Source: Alphaproteobacteria bacterium | GTDB lineage: Bacteria; Pseudomonadota; Alphaproteobacteria; ATCC43930; CGMCC-115725 | Length of the DNA: 7,467 nt | Reading direction: 5' to 3' | NCBI GenBank assembly: GCA_030039775.1 | Contig: JASHUX010000296.1 | Span: 1 to 7,467 of the forward strand | Shown here: piece by piece, positions 1 through 7,467 of the stretch | Layout: each line of letters begins with the position of its first letter | Position numbering within the stretch: position 1 is the stretch's first letter | Position numbers and translations under genes: made by a program | Notes under the pieces: model-generated | What the model saw: the letters and a program-made list of their open reading frames with translations, nothing else | What the model was told of the DNA's origin: nothing | Database searches by the model: none

Positions 1-172
1 CTGCCGCCGGTGGTGCCGTTCGATTCGACGATGCGGAACCCGATCAGGGGAATCGCCAGCACCAGCGCGACAAGCGCGGTCAGAAACGCTTCCTTGAGGA
101 TACCGCCGATAAAAAAGTCGCTCGGCGCGGCATGGTTCGACAGCGGCGCCGCCGCTGCATCCGCTCCCGCGC

Positions 173-176
<4 letters not shown>
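1..176 (-). CDS. livM: LivM-like ABC transporter permease, partial (3' end outside window)
   Basis: Only the first 58 codons are visible; the gene runs off the left edge. The protein starts with an Ala-rich, probably cytoplasmic stretch (residues 1-19). A hydrophobic segment follows at about residues 30-50 (AFLTALVALVLAIPLIGFRI), the usual first helix of LivM-type permeases. In this family LivM pairs with LivH as the membrane channel of an importer for branched-chain amino acids or similar acids, driven by LivG and LivF ATPases. The start ATG (174-176) overlaps the livH stop by ATGA, so translation is probably coupled, and GAGG (minus strand, 187-190) lies ten bases before it. The identity rests on the short N-terminus plus its position after livH. 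The ATPase genes would be expected to the left of the window. Confidence 0.82.
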
Positions 177-1084
<908 letters not shown>

Positions 1085-1093
1085 GCCGCGGCC

Positions 1094-1122
1094 AAAGTAA
1101 GGGGTGCCTTTCGACCAGGCAA
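1094..1122 (-). promoter_or_regulatory. Possible livH promoter (near-leaderless)
   Basis: Read on the minus strand, TTGCCT (1117-1122) and TACTTT (1094-1099) are separated by exactly 17 bases. The -10-like box ends nine bases before the livH ATG, so the start site would fall within a few bases of the start codon. The -35 matches consensus at four of six positions and the -10 at three of six, so this is only a candidate. Confidence 0.3.
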
Positions 1123-1137
1123 GCCAAGGAGACTGCG

Positions 1138-2343
1138 ATGCCCGACACCGGCCGTGCCGCGCAAAAAGCGAGCCAAGCGCAATTCGATTGGCAGGATCCC
1201 CTGCGCTTCGAGGACGAGCTCAGCGAGGAAGAGCGCATGATCCGCGACGCGGCACGCGCCTACGCCCAGGACAAGCTGATGCCCCGCGTCAAGCTGGCGT
1301 TTCGCGAAGAGAAATTCGACGTCGCGGTGATGCGCGAGATGGGCGCTCTGGGCTTTCTCGGCTCGACCCTCACCGGCTATGGCTGCGCCGGCACATCCTA
1401 CGTGGCTTACGGCCTCGTCGCGCACGAGCTGGAGAAAGTGGACTCGGCCTATCGCTCGAGCCTCAGCGTCCAGTCGTCTCTCACCATGCATCCAATCCAC
1501 GCGTTCGGCAGTGCGGCACAGAAAGAGAAATACTTGCCGCGTATGGCGACCGGCGAGTTGCTCGCTTGCTTCGGCTTGACCGAGCCCGACCACGGTTCCG
1601 ACGCTGGCGGCATGAAGACCCGCGCGAAAAAGGTCGATGGCGGCTATCTCCTCAACGGCAGCAAGATGTGGATCAGTCATGCGCCGGTCGCGGATTTGCT
1701 GCTGATCTGGGCCAAAGACGATTCGGGCGACGTGCGCGGTTTCCTGATTGAGCGAAAAGAGGCGAAGGGCCTCTCGACGCCCAAGATTGAGGGCAAGTTT
1801 AGCTTGCGCGCATCGTCCACCGGCGAAGTGTCGATGCAGGACGTGTTTGTTCCGGAGGAGAATCTGTTGTCCGGCGTGAAAGGCCTGCGCGGTCCGTTCT
1901 CCTGCCTCAACAACGCGCGCTACGGTATTTCCTGGGGCGCGCTCCGCGCCGCGACCGCGTGCTGGCACGCCGCGCGCGACTACACGCTCGGGCGCAAGGC
2001 ATTCGGCAAGCCGCTCGCCGCCAATCAGCTCATTCAGAAAAAGCTCGCGGATATGCAGACCGAGATCACGATCGGCCTACACGCCTGTTTGCGGCTCGGG
2101 CGCCTGATGGACATGCACCAAGCGACGCCCGAAATGATCTCGATGCTGAAGCGCAACTCCACCGGCAAGGCGCTCGACATCGCGCGCCTCGCCCGCGACA
2201 TGCACGGCGGCAACGGCATCGTCGACGAATACCACGTCATCCGCCATCTCCTTAATCTGGAGACGGTCAACACGTACGAAGGCACGCATGACATTCACGC
2301 CCTCATTCTCGGCCGGGCACAGACCGGCCTCGCCGCGTTCTAG
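1138..2343 (+). CDS. gcdH: Glutaryl-CoA dehydrogenase
   Basis: This 401-residue flavoprotein of the acyl-CoA dehydrogenase family oxidises and decarboxylates glutaryl-CoA to crotonyl-CoA, a step in lysine, tryptophan and glutarate breakdown. It resembles the mitochondrial human enzyme throughout: FDWQDP (16-21), KGYGCAG-like TGYGCAG (79-85), [11 protein letters not shown] (about 109-119), [12 protein letters not shown] for the flavin site, [42 protein letters not shown] and [13 protein letters not shown]. The general base is Glu381 in [12 protein letters not shown], and Arg106 in VDSAYRS matches the arginine that reads the glutaryl carboxylate, which favours GcdH over other acyl-CoA dehydrogenases. 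The start is fixed by AAGGAG at 1126-1131, six bases before ATG. The gene ends at a bidirectional terminator. A CoA-transferase that could supply glutaryl-CoA lies 2.6 kb downstream on the same strand. Confidence 0.96.
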   Translation: MPDTGRAAQKASQAQFDWQDPLRFEDELSEEERMIRDAARAYAQDKLMPRVKLAFREEKFDVAVMREMGALGFLGSTLTGYGCAGTSYVAYGLVAHELEKVDSAYRSSLSVQSSLTMHPIHAFGSAAQKEKYLPRMATGELLACFGLTEPDHGSDAGGMKTRAKKVDGGYLLNGSKMWISHAPVADLLLIWAKDDSGDVRGFLIERKEAKGLSTPKIEGKFSLRASSTGEVSMQDVFVPEENLLSGVKGLRGPFSCLNNARYGISWGALRAATACWHAARDYTLGRKAFGKPLAANQLIQKKLADMQTEITIGLHACLRLGRLMDMHQATPEMISMLKRNSTGKALDIARLARDMHGGNGIVDEYHVIRHLLNLETVNTYEGTHDIHALILGRAQTGLAAF

Positions 2344-2345
2344 GC

Positions 2346-2377
2346 AAAAAAATGGCCCGCCGAAGCGGACCATTTTT
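2346..2377. terminator. Bidirectional intrinsic terminator between gcdH and the marR-type gene
   Basis: AAAAATGGCCCGC (2348-2360) pairs with GCGGACCATTTTT (2365-2377) around a CGAA tetraloop, giving a 13-bp stem with one C/A mismatch. The T run at the right end serves gcdH, and seven A residues at the left (2346-2352) become the U run for transcripts from the marR side. The hairpin begins three bases after the gcdH stop and lies between two convergent genes, exactly where a shared terminator is expected. Confidence 0.88.
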
Positions 2378-2383
2378 AGGCGA

Positions 2384-2398
2384 AATTCGTTGCGAATT
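2384..2398. repeat. Short inverted repeat over the marR-type stop codon
   Basis: AATTCG (2384-2389) and CGAATT (2393-2398) form a six-base-pair stem with a TTG loop. The stem covers two bases of the TAA stop of the minus-strand regulator gene. It could add to termination from the marR side or protect the 3' end of the mRNA, but it has no U run of its own and may be chance. Confidence 0.35.
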
Positions 2399-2882
2399 AG
2401 GCGGCGGGCGACAGGCGCGCGAGACGATTGCCGACGGTGAGTGACTGCGTCCAGAACCGGTCCAGCCGGCGGAACGTGACGATGGCGTGAACCAAGGTCT
2501 GCTCGTCGAGCCGGCTCTGGCTCAACTGGCCGAGATGGCGTTCGACCATTTGCCGCACGAGGTTGCGGACGGCCATGCCCTTTTCGGTCAGGCGCACGCG
2601 AATCGAACGGCGGTCGTGCAGCGAGCGCTGCTGGCTCAGATAGCCGTGCTCCGCGAGCTTCTTGACGTTGTAGGAGACGTTGGAGCCGAGATAGCAGCCG
2701 CGGAGGGTCAGCTCGCCGATGGTCATGTCGTGGTCGCCGACATTGAACAGGATCATGGCCTGCACGTTATTGACGTCGTGCATACCGTTGTTTTCGAGCT
2801 CGACCTTGACGATTTCGAGGAACTGGCGGTGCAAGCGCTCGGTCAGGGCGATGGCATCGAGGTAAGCGAGGAGCATGGACAT
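2397..2882 (-). CDS. MarR-family winged-helix regulator, LdtR-like
   Basis: This 161-residue protein is the length of a complete MarR regulator, which binds DNA as a dimer. Helical dimerisation ends flank a central winged helix-turn-helix: helix and turn at about 54-82 (TIGELTLRGCYLGSNVSYNVKKLAEHGYL), then the wing with DRR at 90-92 (SLHDRRSIRVRLTEKG). The GCYLGSNVSYNVKKL block and the preceding NNVQAMILFNVGD resemble the alphaproteobacterial LdtR group, whose studied members control L,D-transpeptidase and envelope or osmotic-stress genes; I also recall that group lying near hemB. That subgroup call is from memory and is less certain than the family call. Start choice: ATG at 2880-2882, with an alternative ATG two codons later (2874-2876); neither has a strong ribosome site. 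The gene is divergent from hemB across 187 bp and may regulate itself there. Confidence 0.88.
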   Translation of the reverse strand: MSMLLAYLDAIALTERLHRQFLEIVKVELENNGMHDVNNVQAMILFNVGDHDMTIGELTLRGCYLGSNVSYNVKKLAEHGYLSQQRSLHDRRSIRVRLTEKGMAVRNLVRQMVERHLGQLSQSRLDEQTLVHAIVTFRRLDRFWTQSLTVGNRLARLSPAA

Positions 2883-4083
<1,201 letters not shown>

Positions 4084-4626
4084 GTGCTGCTCTCGCTCCT
4101 CCACGCCTGGCGGGATTTCTTTATTGCCATCGCGGCCGCGGGTGCGTCGCTGATCGGCGCCATGTTCGTGGTGGTTTCGATCGCGACCGGGATCATCACG
4201 CGCGAGCGGTCGGCGGCGTCGCATGCCTATCTGACCTCGACCGTGGTGCATTTGGGCGCCGTCTTGTTGGCCAGTCTTCTCACCGTGGCGCCGTCGGTGA
4301 CGTGGCCCAGCTTTGCCGCAGTGCTGACCGGCGGCGGTATCGTCGGCATCGTCTACGTCGCGCTATTGTCGCGCACCGTGGCCAAATTCAGCGTGGATTG
4401 GACTGACACGCTTTGGTACGCGGCATTGCCGATCGTGGCGTATCTGTCCTTCATCGGCGTCGGCGTGCTCGGCTTCGTCGCGAATTTCCACGCGGTCGAA
4501 CTGTTGGCCGCCGCGTCGGTGCTGCTGCTGATCTGCGGCGTGCGCAATGCCTGGGACATGATCATCATTTTCGCGATGCGGCCGAAACACCCGGACGACA
4601 ACCGGACTAAATCAACAGATCGTTGA
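4084..4626 (+). CDS. Unrecognised five-helix membrane protein, coupled to hemB
   Basis: I do not recognise this 180-residue protein as a named family. Five hydrophobic segments are visible at about residues 12-38, 50-70, 76-98, 111-133 and 137-165, so it is probably an inner-membrane protein. The ends are hydrophilic: LHAWRDF before the first helix and a charged tail (RPKHPDDNRTKSTDR). Notable polar residues near the membrane are His47, His56, His136, Glu139 and Asp158 in RNAWDM. The start is GTG immediately after the hemB TGA, with no intervening base. The nearest SD-like run (GAAGG, 4062-4066) is too far away, so translation probably depends on ribosomes finishing hemB. An ATG at codon 27 would cut into the first helix and is less likely. 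The 3' end overlaps the convergent GNAT gene by 20 bases. Other alphaproteobacteria often have an RDD-family membrane gene near hemB, but I see no RDD signature. Confidence 0.78.
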   Translation: MLLSLLHAWRDFFIAIAAAGASLIGAMFVVVSIATGIITRERSAASHAYLTSTVVHLGAVLLASLLTVAPSVTWPSFAAVLTGGGIVGIVYVALLSRTVAKFSVDWTDTLWYAALPIVAYLSFIGVGVLGFVANFHAVELLAAASVLLLICGVRNAWDMIIIFAMRPKHPDDNRTKSTDR

Positions 4627-4882
4627 ATTCGGGGTTGCGCCGCATGAAGTCGATGAGGAATTCGCAGCCGACGCGGATTTTTTGTCCCCGCGCGCGGATG
4701 ATCTCAAGGACGCCACGCGCCAGGCCCGTTGCGATGCCGCGCCCGCGCAACGCGGCAGGCGTCTCGGTATGCAACAGATAAAGGTCGCCGCCCGGCATGG
4801 TGCGGTAGCTAACAAACGCGACGCCGCTTTCGACATCGAGCTCGAACCGTTGCGCTGCTTTGTTGTCGCGAATTTCGTCCAT
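4607..4882 (-). CDS. Small GNAT-type N-acetyltransferase, YjdJ-like
   Basis: At 91 residues this matches the small, single-domain GNAT-like family (YjdJ type), much shorter than ordinary acetyltransferases. The middle shows LLHTETPAALRGRGIATGLARGVLEIIRARG (36-66). Within it RGRGIATGL (46-54) is the acetyl-CoA pyrophosphate-binding loop, and HTET precedes it as usual in the family. The C-terminal part has Cys73-Glu-Phe and MRRNPEFNDLL, also typical. Cellular substrates of this family are largely unknown. The frame is open for 19 more residues upstream (to 4939), but they do not look like family sequence, so ATG 4880-4882 is chosen. There is no clear SD; a TACGAT box lies six bases upstream. 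The gene is divergent from the CoA-transferase across 80 bp and overlaps the membrane protein gene end to end. Confidence 0.88.
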   Translation of the reverse strand: MDEIRDNKAAQRFELDVESGVAFVSYRTMPGGDLYLLHTETPAALRGRGIATGLARGVLEIIRARGQKIRVGCEFLIDFMRRNPEFNDLLI

Positions 4883-4888
4883 GCCCCC

Positions 4889-4897
4889 ATCGTAGCA
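4889..4897 (-). promoter_or_regulatory. Possible extended -10 for a leaderless GNAT mRNA
   Basis: On the minus strand TGCTACGAT combines the TGN extension with TACGAT (4889-4894), four of six matches to the -10 consensus. Six bases (GGGGGC) separate it from the ATG, so transcription would begin at the start codon itself. No good -35 is present at the normal spacing. The G run could instead act as a poor ribosome site. Confidence 0.3.
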
Positions 4898-4903
4898 CGG
4901 CGA

Positions 4904-4932
4904 TTGTCGCTGCGCGCCGCCTGGGCTAAGAC
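4904..4932 (+). promoter_or_regulatory. Possible promoter of the CoA-transferase gene
   Basis: TTGTCG (4904-4909) and TAAGAC (4927-4932) are separated by 17 bases; matches to consensus are four and three of six. The box ends 30 bases before the ATG at 4963, leaving a short leader with only a weak GGA (4951-4953) as ribosome site. It is a candidate by position more than by sequence. Confidence 0.25.
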
Positions 4933-4962
4933 AGCACAAGCCTGACCAACGGATTCAGAAAA

Positions 4963-6114
4963 ATGACTGCACGCGGCCCTCTTTCGGGCATTACCGTCGT
5001 CGATCTCTCGCGCATTCTCGCCGGCCCGTACGCCACATTCCTGATGGCGGAGATGGGCGCGCGCGTCATCAAGGTGGAACCGCCGGCGCCCGGCGATGAC
5101 GCCCGCGCCTACGGCCCTTACGTCAACGGCGTCTCGACCTATTTCGCTTCGATTAATCGCGGCAAGGAATCGATCTCGCTCGACCTCAAAGCTACGAAGG
5201 ATAAGCAGATTTTCGAGAAGCTTTTGGACCGCGCCGACGTCGTGGTCGAGAATTTCCGGCCCGGCACGATGGAAAAGCTCAGCTACGGCTGGGAGGTGCT
5301 GCACGCCCGCTATCCGAAGCTCATTTATGCGGCGGCCTCGGGGTTCGGCCATACCGGCCCGTTTTCGACCAAGCCTTCGTACGACATGGTGGTGCAAGGT
5401 TTGGGCGGCATCATGTCGATCACCGGTCATCCGGGCATGCCGCCCGCGCGCATCGGCATGTCCATCGGCGATATCGGCGCCGGGTTATACACCGCCGTCG
5501 CCATCAACGCCGCGATCGCGCACCGCGCCATGACCGGCGAAGCGACCAAGGTCGATGTCGCCATGTTCGATTGCCAACTCGCGCTGCTCGAGAACGCGGT
5601 GATGCGCTACACGGTCCTGAGCGAAGTGCCGGGCCCGTTGGGTGGACGACATCCCTCGATCGTGCCGTTCGAGGCGCTCGAAACCAAGGACGGCTGGATG
5701 ATCGTCGCGGCCGGCAATGACAATCTCTGGCTCAAATTGTGCGAAGGATTGGAGCGGAACGACCTAACGGCGGATCCGCGCTACAAGACCAACGATCTCC
5801 GCGCGCAAAATCGCGACACGCTACGGCCTGAGTTGGTGAAGGAATTACAGAAGCGTACCACTGCTGAAAATATAGCACTCCTCGAACGGGCTGGTGTGCC
5901 GTGCGGACCGATCAACAATGTCGAGCAGGCGCTGAACCATCCGCAGGTCGAGGCGCGCAACATGATGGTCACGGTCGAGGATCCGGCCGCTGGTACGCTC
6001 AAACTCGCGGGCAATCCGCTCAAATTCTCGGCGTTTCCCGATCCGCCGACACGCGACCCAGCCCCGACCTTGGACCGCGACCGCGCCAAGATTTTGAAAG
6101 AATTGGGCCTGTAA
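4963..6114 (+). CDS. Class III CoA-transferase (CaiB/BaiF family), possible glutarate CoA-transferase
   Basis: Family III CoA-transferases move CoA between carboxylic acids through an aspartyl-CoA intermediate and form interlocked dimers. This 383-residue protein has the full family length. The N-terminus reads LSGITVVDLSRILAGPYATFLMAEMGARVIKVEPP (7-41). The catalytic aspartate is Asp141 in SYDMVVQGLGG, followed by the expected glycine-rich loop. GDIGAGLYTAVAINAAIAHR and VPCGPINNVEQALNHPQV (312-329) are also family blocks. Paralogues use oxalate, carnitine, succinate, glutarate and others, and sequence alone does not settle the substrate. Glutarate is suggested by gcdH on the same strand upstream and by overall likeness to GcdG of pseudomonads and human SUGCT. 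Start ATG 4963 gives the standard N-terminus; the preceding GGA is a weak ribosome site. I saw no clear terminator after the gene. Confidence 0.93.
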   Translation: MTARGPLSGITVVDLSRILAGPYATFLMAEMGARVIKVEPPAPGDDARAYGPYVNGVSTYFASINRGKESISLDLKATKDKQIFEKLLDRADVVVENFRPGTMEKLSYGWEVLHARYPKLIYAAASGFGHTGPFSTKPSYDMVVQGLGGIMSITGHPGMPPARIGMSIGDIGAGLYTAVAINAAIAHRAMTGEATKVDVAMFDCQLALLENAVMRYTVLSEVPGPLGGRHPSIVPFEALETKDGWMIVAAGNDNLWLKLCEGLERNDLTADPRYKTNDLRAQNRDTLRPELVKELQKRTTAENIALLERAGVPCGPINNVEQALNHPQVEARNMMVTVEDPAAGTLKLAGNPLKFSAFPDPPTRDPAPTLDRDRAKILKELGL

Positions 6115-6122
6115 CATAGGTT
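6094..6122 (+). promoter_or_regulatory. Possible promoter of the TPR gene
   Basis: TTGAAA (6094-6099, five of six matches) and TAGGTT (6117-6122, three of six) are separated by 17 bases. The -35 lies in the last codons of the CoA-transferase gene. A start near 6129 would leave a leader of about 74 bases. The -10 is weak, so read-through from the upstream gene is equally possible. Confidence 0.28.
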
Positions 6123-6127
6123 CGCCG

Positions 6128-6156
6128 CTTCACAAAGATTTGTCTCGGCGGTGAAG
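6128..6156 (+). repeat. Inverted repeat in the leader of the TPR gene
   Basis: CTTCAC (6128-6133) and GTGAAG (6151-6156) can pair, with a 17-base loop that contains a smaller ACAA/TTGT pairing (6132-6143). There is no U run, so it is not an intrinsic terminator. It would lie near the 5' end of the TPR mRNA if the candidate promoter is used. Confidence 0.3.
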
Positions 6157-6202
6157 TGCATGCCGCGCTACTGATTCGCCGCGGGTTGTGAAGGAGCGAG
6201 CG

Positions 6203-6691
6203 ATGACGGCGTTGCGGGCGATGGCGATTGGGTTGGCGGTGGGCATGGCATGCCTCGTTGGCGGCTACGCGGCGGCGAACGACGAGCCTAGCTACAAGCC
6301 GCCGGCGGCGGCGATGGGCGACTCGGCCGGCCTTGCCAAGGCGCGTGACGCCATCGCCGCCAAGGACTATCCGGGCGCAATCAAAATTCTTTATGACCTG
6401 TCGCAAAGCAATGCGCAGGACGCGAACGTCGAAAACCTACTTGGCTTTTCCTATCGGATGCTCGGCCAGTACCAGCAGGCATTCGCCTATTACGATCGCG
6501 CCCTGGCGATCGACCCGATGCACAAAGGCGCGCTCGAATACGAGGGCGAGGCCTATCTCGAGACGCATCAGCTGCCGAAGGCGGAGACCAATCTCGCTAC
6601 GTTGAAGCGCGCTTGCGCCGGCGGCGGTTGTCCTGAAGTTGCGCAGCTCGAGCAAGCGATCGAGCGCTACAAGAAACAGGCCAAGAACTAG
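6203..6691 (+). CDS. Exported tetratricopeptide-repeat protein
   Basis: This 162-residue protein starts with a signal peptide (Arg5, hydrophobic core about 8-20, likely cut after YAAA at 25, before NDEPSY), so it should act in the periplasm. After a Pro/Ala linker come about three TPR units: roughly 44-75 (LAKARDAIAAKDYPGAIKIL), 76-109 (GFSYRMLGQYQQAFAYYDRALAIDP, the best match) and 110-143. TPR units are protein-binding scaffolds, and no enzyme motif is present. Two cysteines, Cys138 and Cys143 in RACAGGGCPE, could form a disulphide in the periplasm. The frame opens 15 bases earlier at GTG 6188, but AAGGAG (6191-6196) sits six bases before ATG 6203, which settles the start. The gene ends on a CTAG shared with pqqB. 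Its partner is unknown; the name of the family is clear, the role is not. Confidence 0.88.
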   Translation: MTALRAMAIGLAVGMACLVGGYAAANDEPSYKPPAAAMGDSAGLAKARDAIAAKDYPGAIKILYDLSQSNAQDANVENLLGFSYRMLGQYQQAFAYYDRALAIDPMHKGALEYEGEAYLETHQLPKAETNLATLKRACAGGGCPEVAQLEQAIERYKKQAKN

Positions 6692-7467
6692 AGCGTCAGC
6701 TCCATCCCGTCGCGGCCGATTTCCCAACCGGCGGCGCGGGCCTGCGCGTATTCCGCGCTATCAGTGCGGTGCAGCGGGTTGGTGTTGTTGATATGAATGA
6801 AAACCTTGCGCGCGATGCCGGCGGCGGCAAGTGAGGCGATCGTGCCGTCGGGACCATCGACGCTGATATGTCCCATGCGTTTGCCGGTCTTTGTGCCTAG
6901 CCCAGCACGGATCATCTCGTCGTCGCGCCACAGTGTACCATCGAAGAACAGAAGCGCCGCGCCCGTAAGGCGCGAGAGCAGCGGCGCATCGATGGCGGCG
7001 CAACCGGGAATGAAAAAGAGGCGCTTGCCCGTCGCAGTCTCCTCGATCTCGATCCCGACCGTGTTCTCGGATCGCTCCGCCAGATGGGCGCCGATATCAA
7101 GGCCTTCGAGATAGAGTGCCGGCTTGCCCGGTACGCTGAACGCCGTCACCCGTAATCCCGTCGCCGCGTCGTCCCGCGTGATCAACGCCGCCGCCGTATC
7201 GGGCGTCAGCGCGCGCCGCGCGACTAAGTCTGCATTCAGTACCCTGAAAACGCTGTTTGCCTCAAGGACGCCCAATACCGTGCGTGTCGCGTAGATCGCG
7301 AGCTGTTGGCCTTCGCGCAAATCGAGCAGTCCGGCCACCGCATCGACGTCGCCGTTGGTGAGGACGGCCCCGGCGATCGGGCTGTGCCGCCCCGGTTGTT
7401 TGGGCTGCAAATCCGCGTTCGCCAAGATTTGCGCGCGCAAATCCGGCGAGGCGTTGAGCAGGAACCA
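6688..7467 (-). CDS. pqqB: PQQ biosynthesis protein PqqB, partial (5' end outside window)
   Basis: The visible 259 residues are the C-terminal part of PqqB; about 45 N-terminal residues are expected to the right of the window. PqqB has a metallo-beta-lactamase fold and takes part in pyrroloquinoline quinone synthesis, acting as a hydroxylase on the peptide-derived precursor by current evidence. Family blocks in order are LLNASPDLR at the window edge, VLTNGDVDAVAGLLDLREGQQLAIYA (7377-7300 approximately), FSVPGKPALYLE, FIPGCAAID, FFDGTLWRDDEMIRAG, RMGHISVDG (His codon 6868-6870) and IHINNTNP (His codon 6793-6795). The ending WEIGRDGMELTL is also typical. In NGDVDAVAG the residue after the second Asp is Ala, where many PqqB proteins have His. 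The stop codon is embedded in CTAG shared with the convergent TPR gene. Other pqq genes would be sought to the right, upstream of this one. Confidence 0.95.
   Translation of the reverse strand, partial: WFLLNASPDLRAQILANADLQPKQPGRHSPIAGAVLTNGDVDAVAGLLDLREGQQLAIYATRTVLGVLEANSVFRVLNADLVARRALTPDTAAALITRDDAATGLRVTAFSVPGKPALYLEGLDIGAHLAERSENTVGIEIEETATGKRLFFIPGCAAIDAPLLSRLTGAALLFFDGTLWRDDEMIRAGLGTKTGKRMGHISVDGPDGTIASLAAAGIARKVFIHINNTNPLHRTDSAEYAQARAAGWEIGRDGMELTL

Noticed and set aside
4883..4939. Upstream extension of the GNAT protein by 19 residues
   Set aside because: The extension is Cys/Gly/Pro-rich, unlike the family, and overlaps the divergent promoter region.
4612..5430. Open minus-strand frame of 272 codons over the GNAT gene and the CoA-transferase start
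   Set aside because: It runs through two real genes in other frames and shows no family sequence.
4952..6177. GATTC sites (4952-4956, 6173-6177) before two genes as CcrM methylation control
   Set aside because: GANTC pentamers occur by chance at this frequency; two isolated sites are not evidence of cell-cycle control.
6188..6202. GTG at 6188 as the TPR gene start
   Set aside because: AAGGAG at 6191-6196 is correctly spaced for ATG 6203, and the shorter form gives a clean signal peptide.
6203..6262. TPR protein as a lipoprotein (Cys17)
   Set aside because: The residues before the cysteine (VGMA) lack the aliphatic -3 residue of a lipobox, and a normal signal-peptidase site follows at YAAA.

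Overview
The window is about 7.5 kb of ordinary, densely coding, GC-rich chromosome, most likely from an alphaproteobacterium. Four things point there: a MarR regulator resembling the alphaproteobacterial LdtR type next to hemB, an aspartate-type (Mg-dependent) porphobilinogen synthase, a PqqB resembling those of acetic acid bacteria, and several genes that look leaderless. An order-level guess (Rhodospirillales or a relative) rests only on remembered family likeness. I see no mobile element, CRISPR array, RNA gene or cluster that looks like a new system.

Layout. Positions 1-1084 (minus) carry two permease genes of a branched-chain amino acid-type ABC transporter, livH then a truncated livM, overlapping by ATGA. 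A 53-bp gap separates them from a divergent glutaryl-CoA dehydrogenase gene (1138-2343, plus), which ends at a bidirectional hairpin terminator shared with the convergent MarR/LdtR-like gene (2397-2882, minus). A 187-bp regulatory gap leads to hemB (3070-4083, plus), followed with no gap by an unrecognised five-helix membrane protein (4084-4626, plus). Its end overlaps a small convergent GNAT acetyltransferase (4607-4882, minus). Divergent from that is a class III CoA-transferase (4963-6114, plus), then a short exported TPR protein (6203-6691, plus). The TPR gene shares a CTAG stop with the convergent, 5'-truncated pqqB (6688-7467, minus).

How the genes work together. GcdH and the CaiB/BaiF-type CoA-transferase could form a glutarate pathway (glutarate to glutaryl-CoA to crotonyl-CoA), as the paired gcdH-gcdG genes do in pseudomonads, although here four other genes lie between them. 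The transporter could import amino or organic acids for the same catabolism, but this is not shown. HemB makes porphobilinogen for haem, and PqqB belongs to PQQ cofactor supply. These are mainly housekeeping functions side by side.

The most interesting signals are in the DNA. hemB has a near-consensus promoter whose -10 box ends ten bases before the ATG. livH and the GNAT gene show weaker forms of the same arrangement, and none of the three has a clear Shine-Dalgarno sequence. gcdH and the TPR gene, in contrast, each have AAGGAG six bases before ATG. No gene-free stretch exceeds 300 bases; the longest is 2883-3069.
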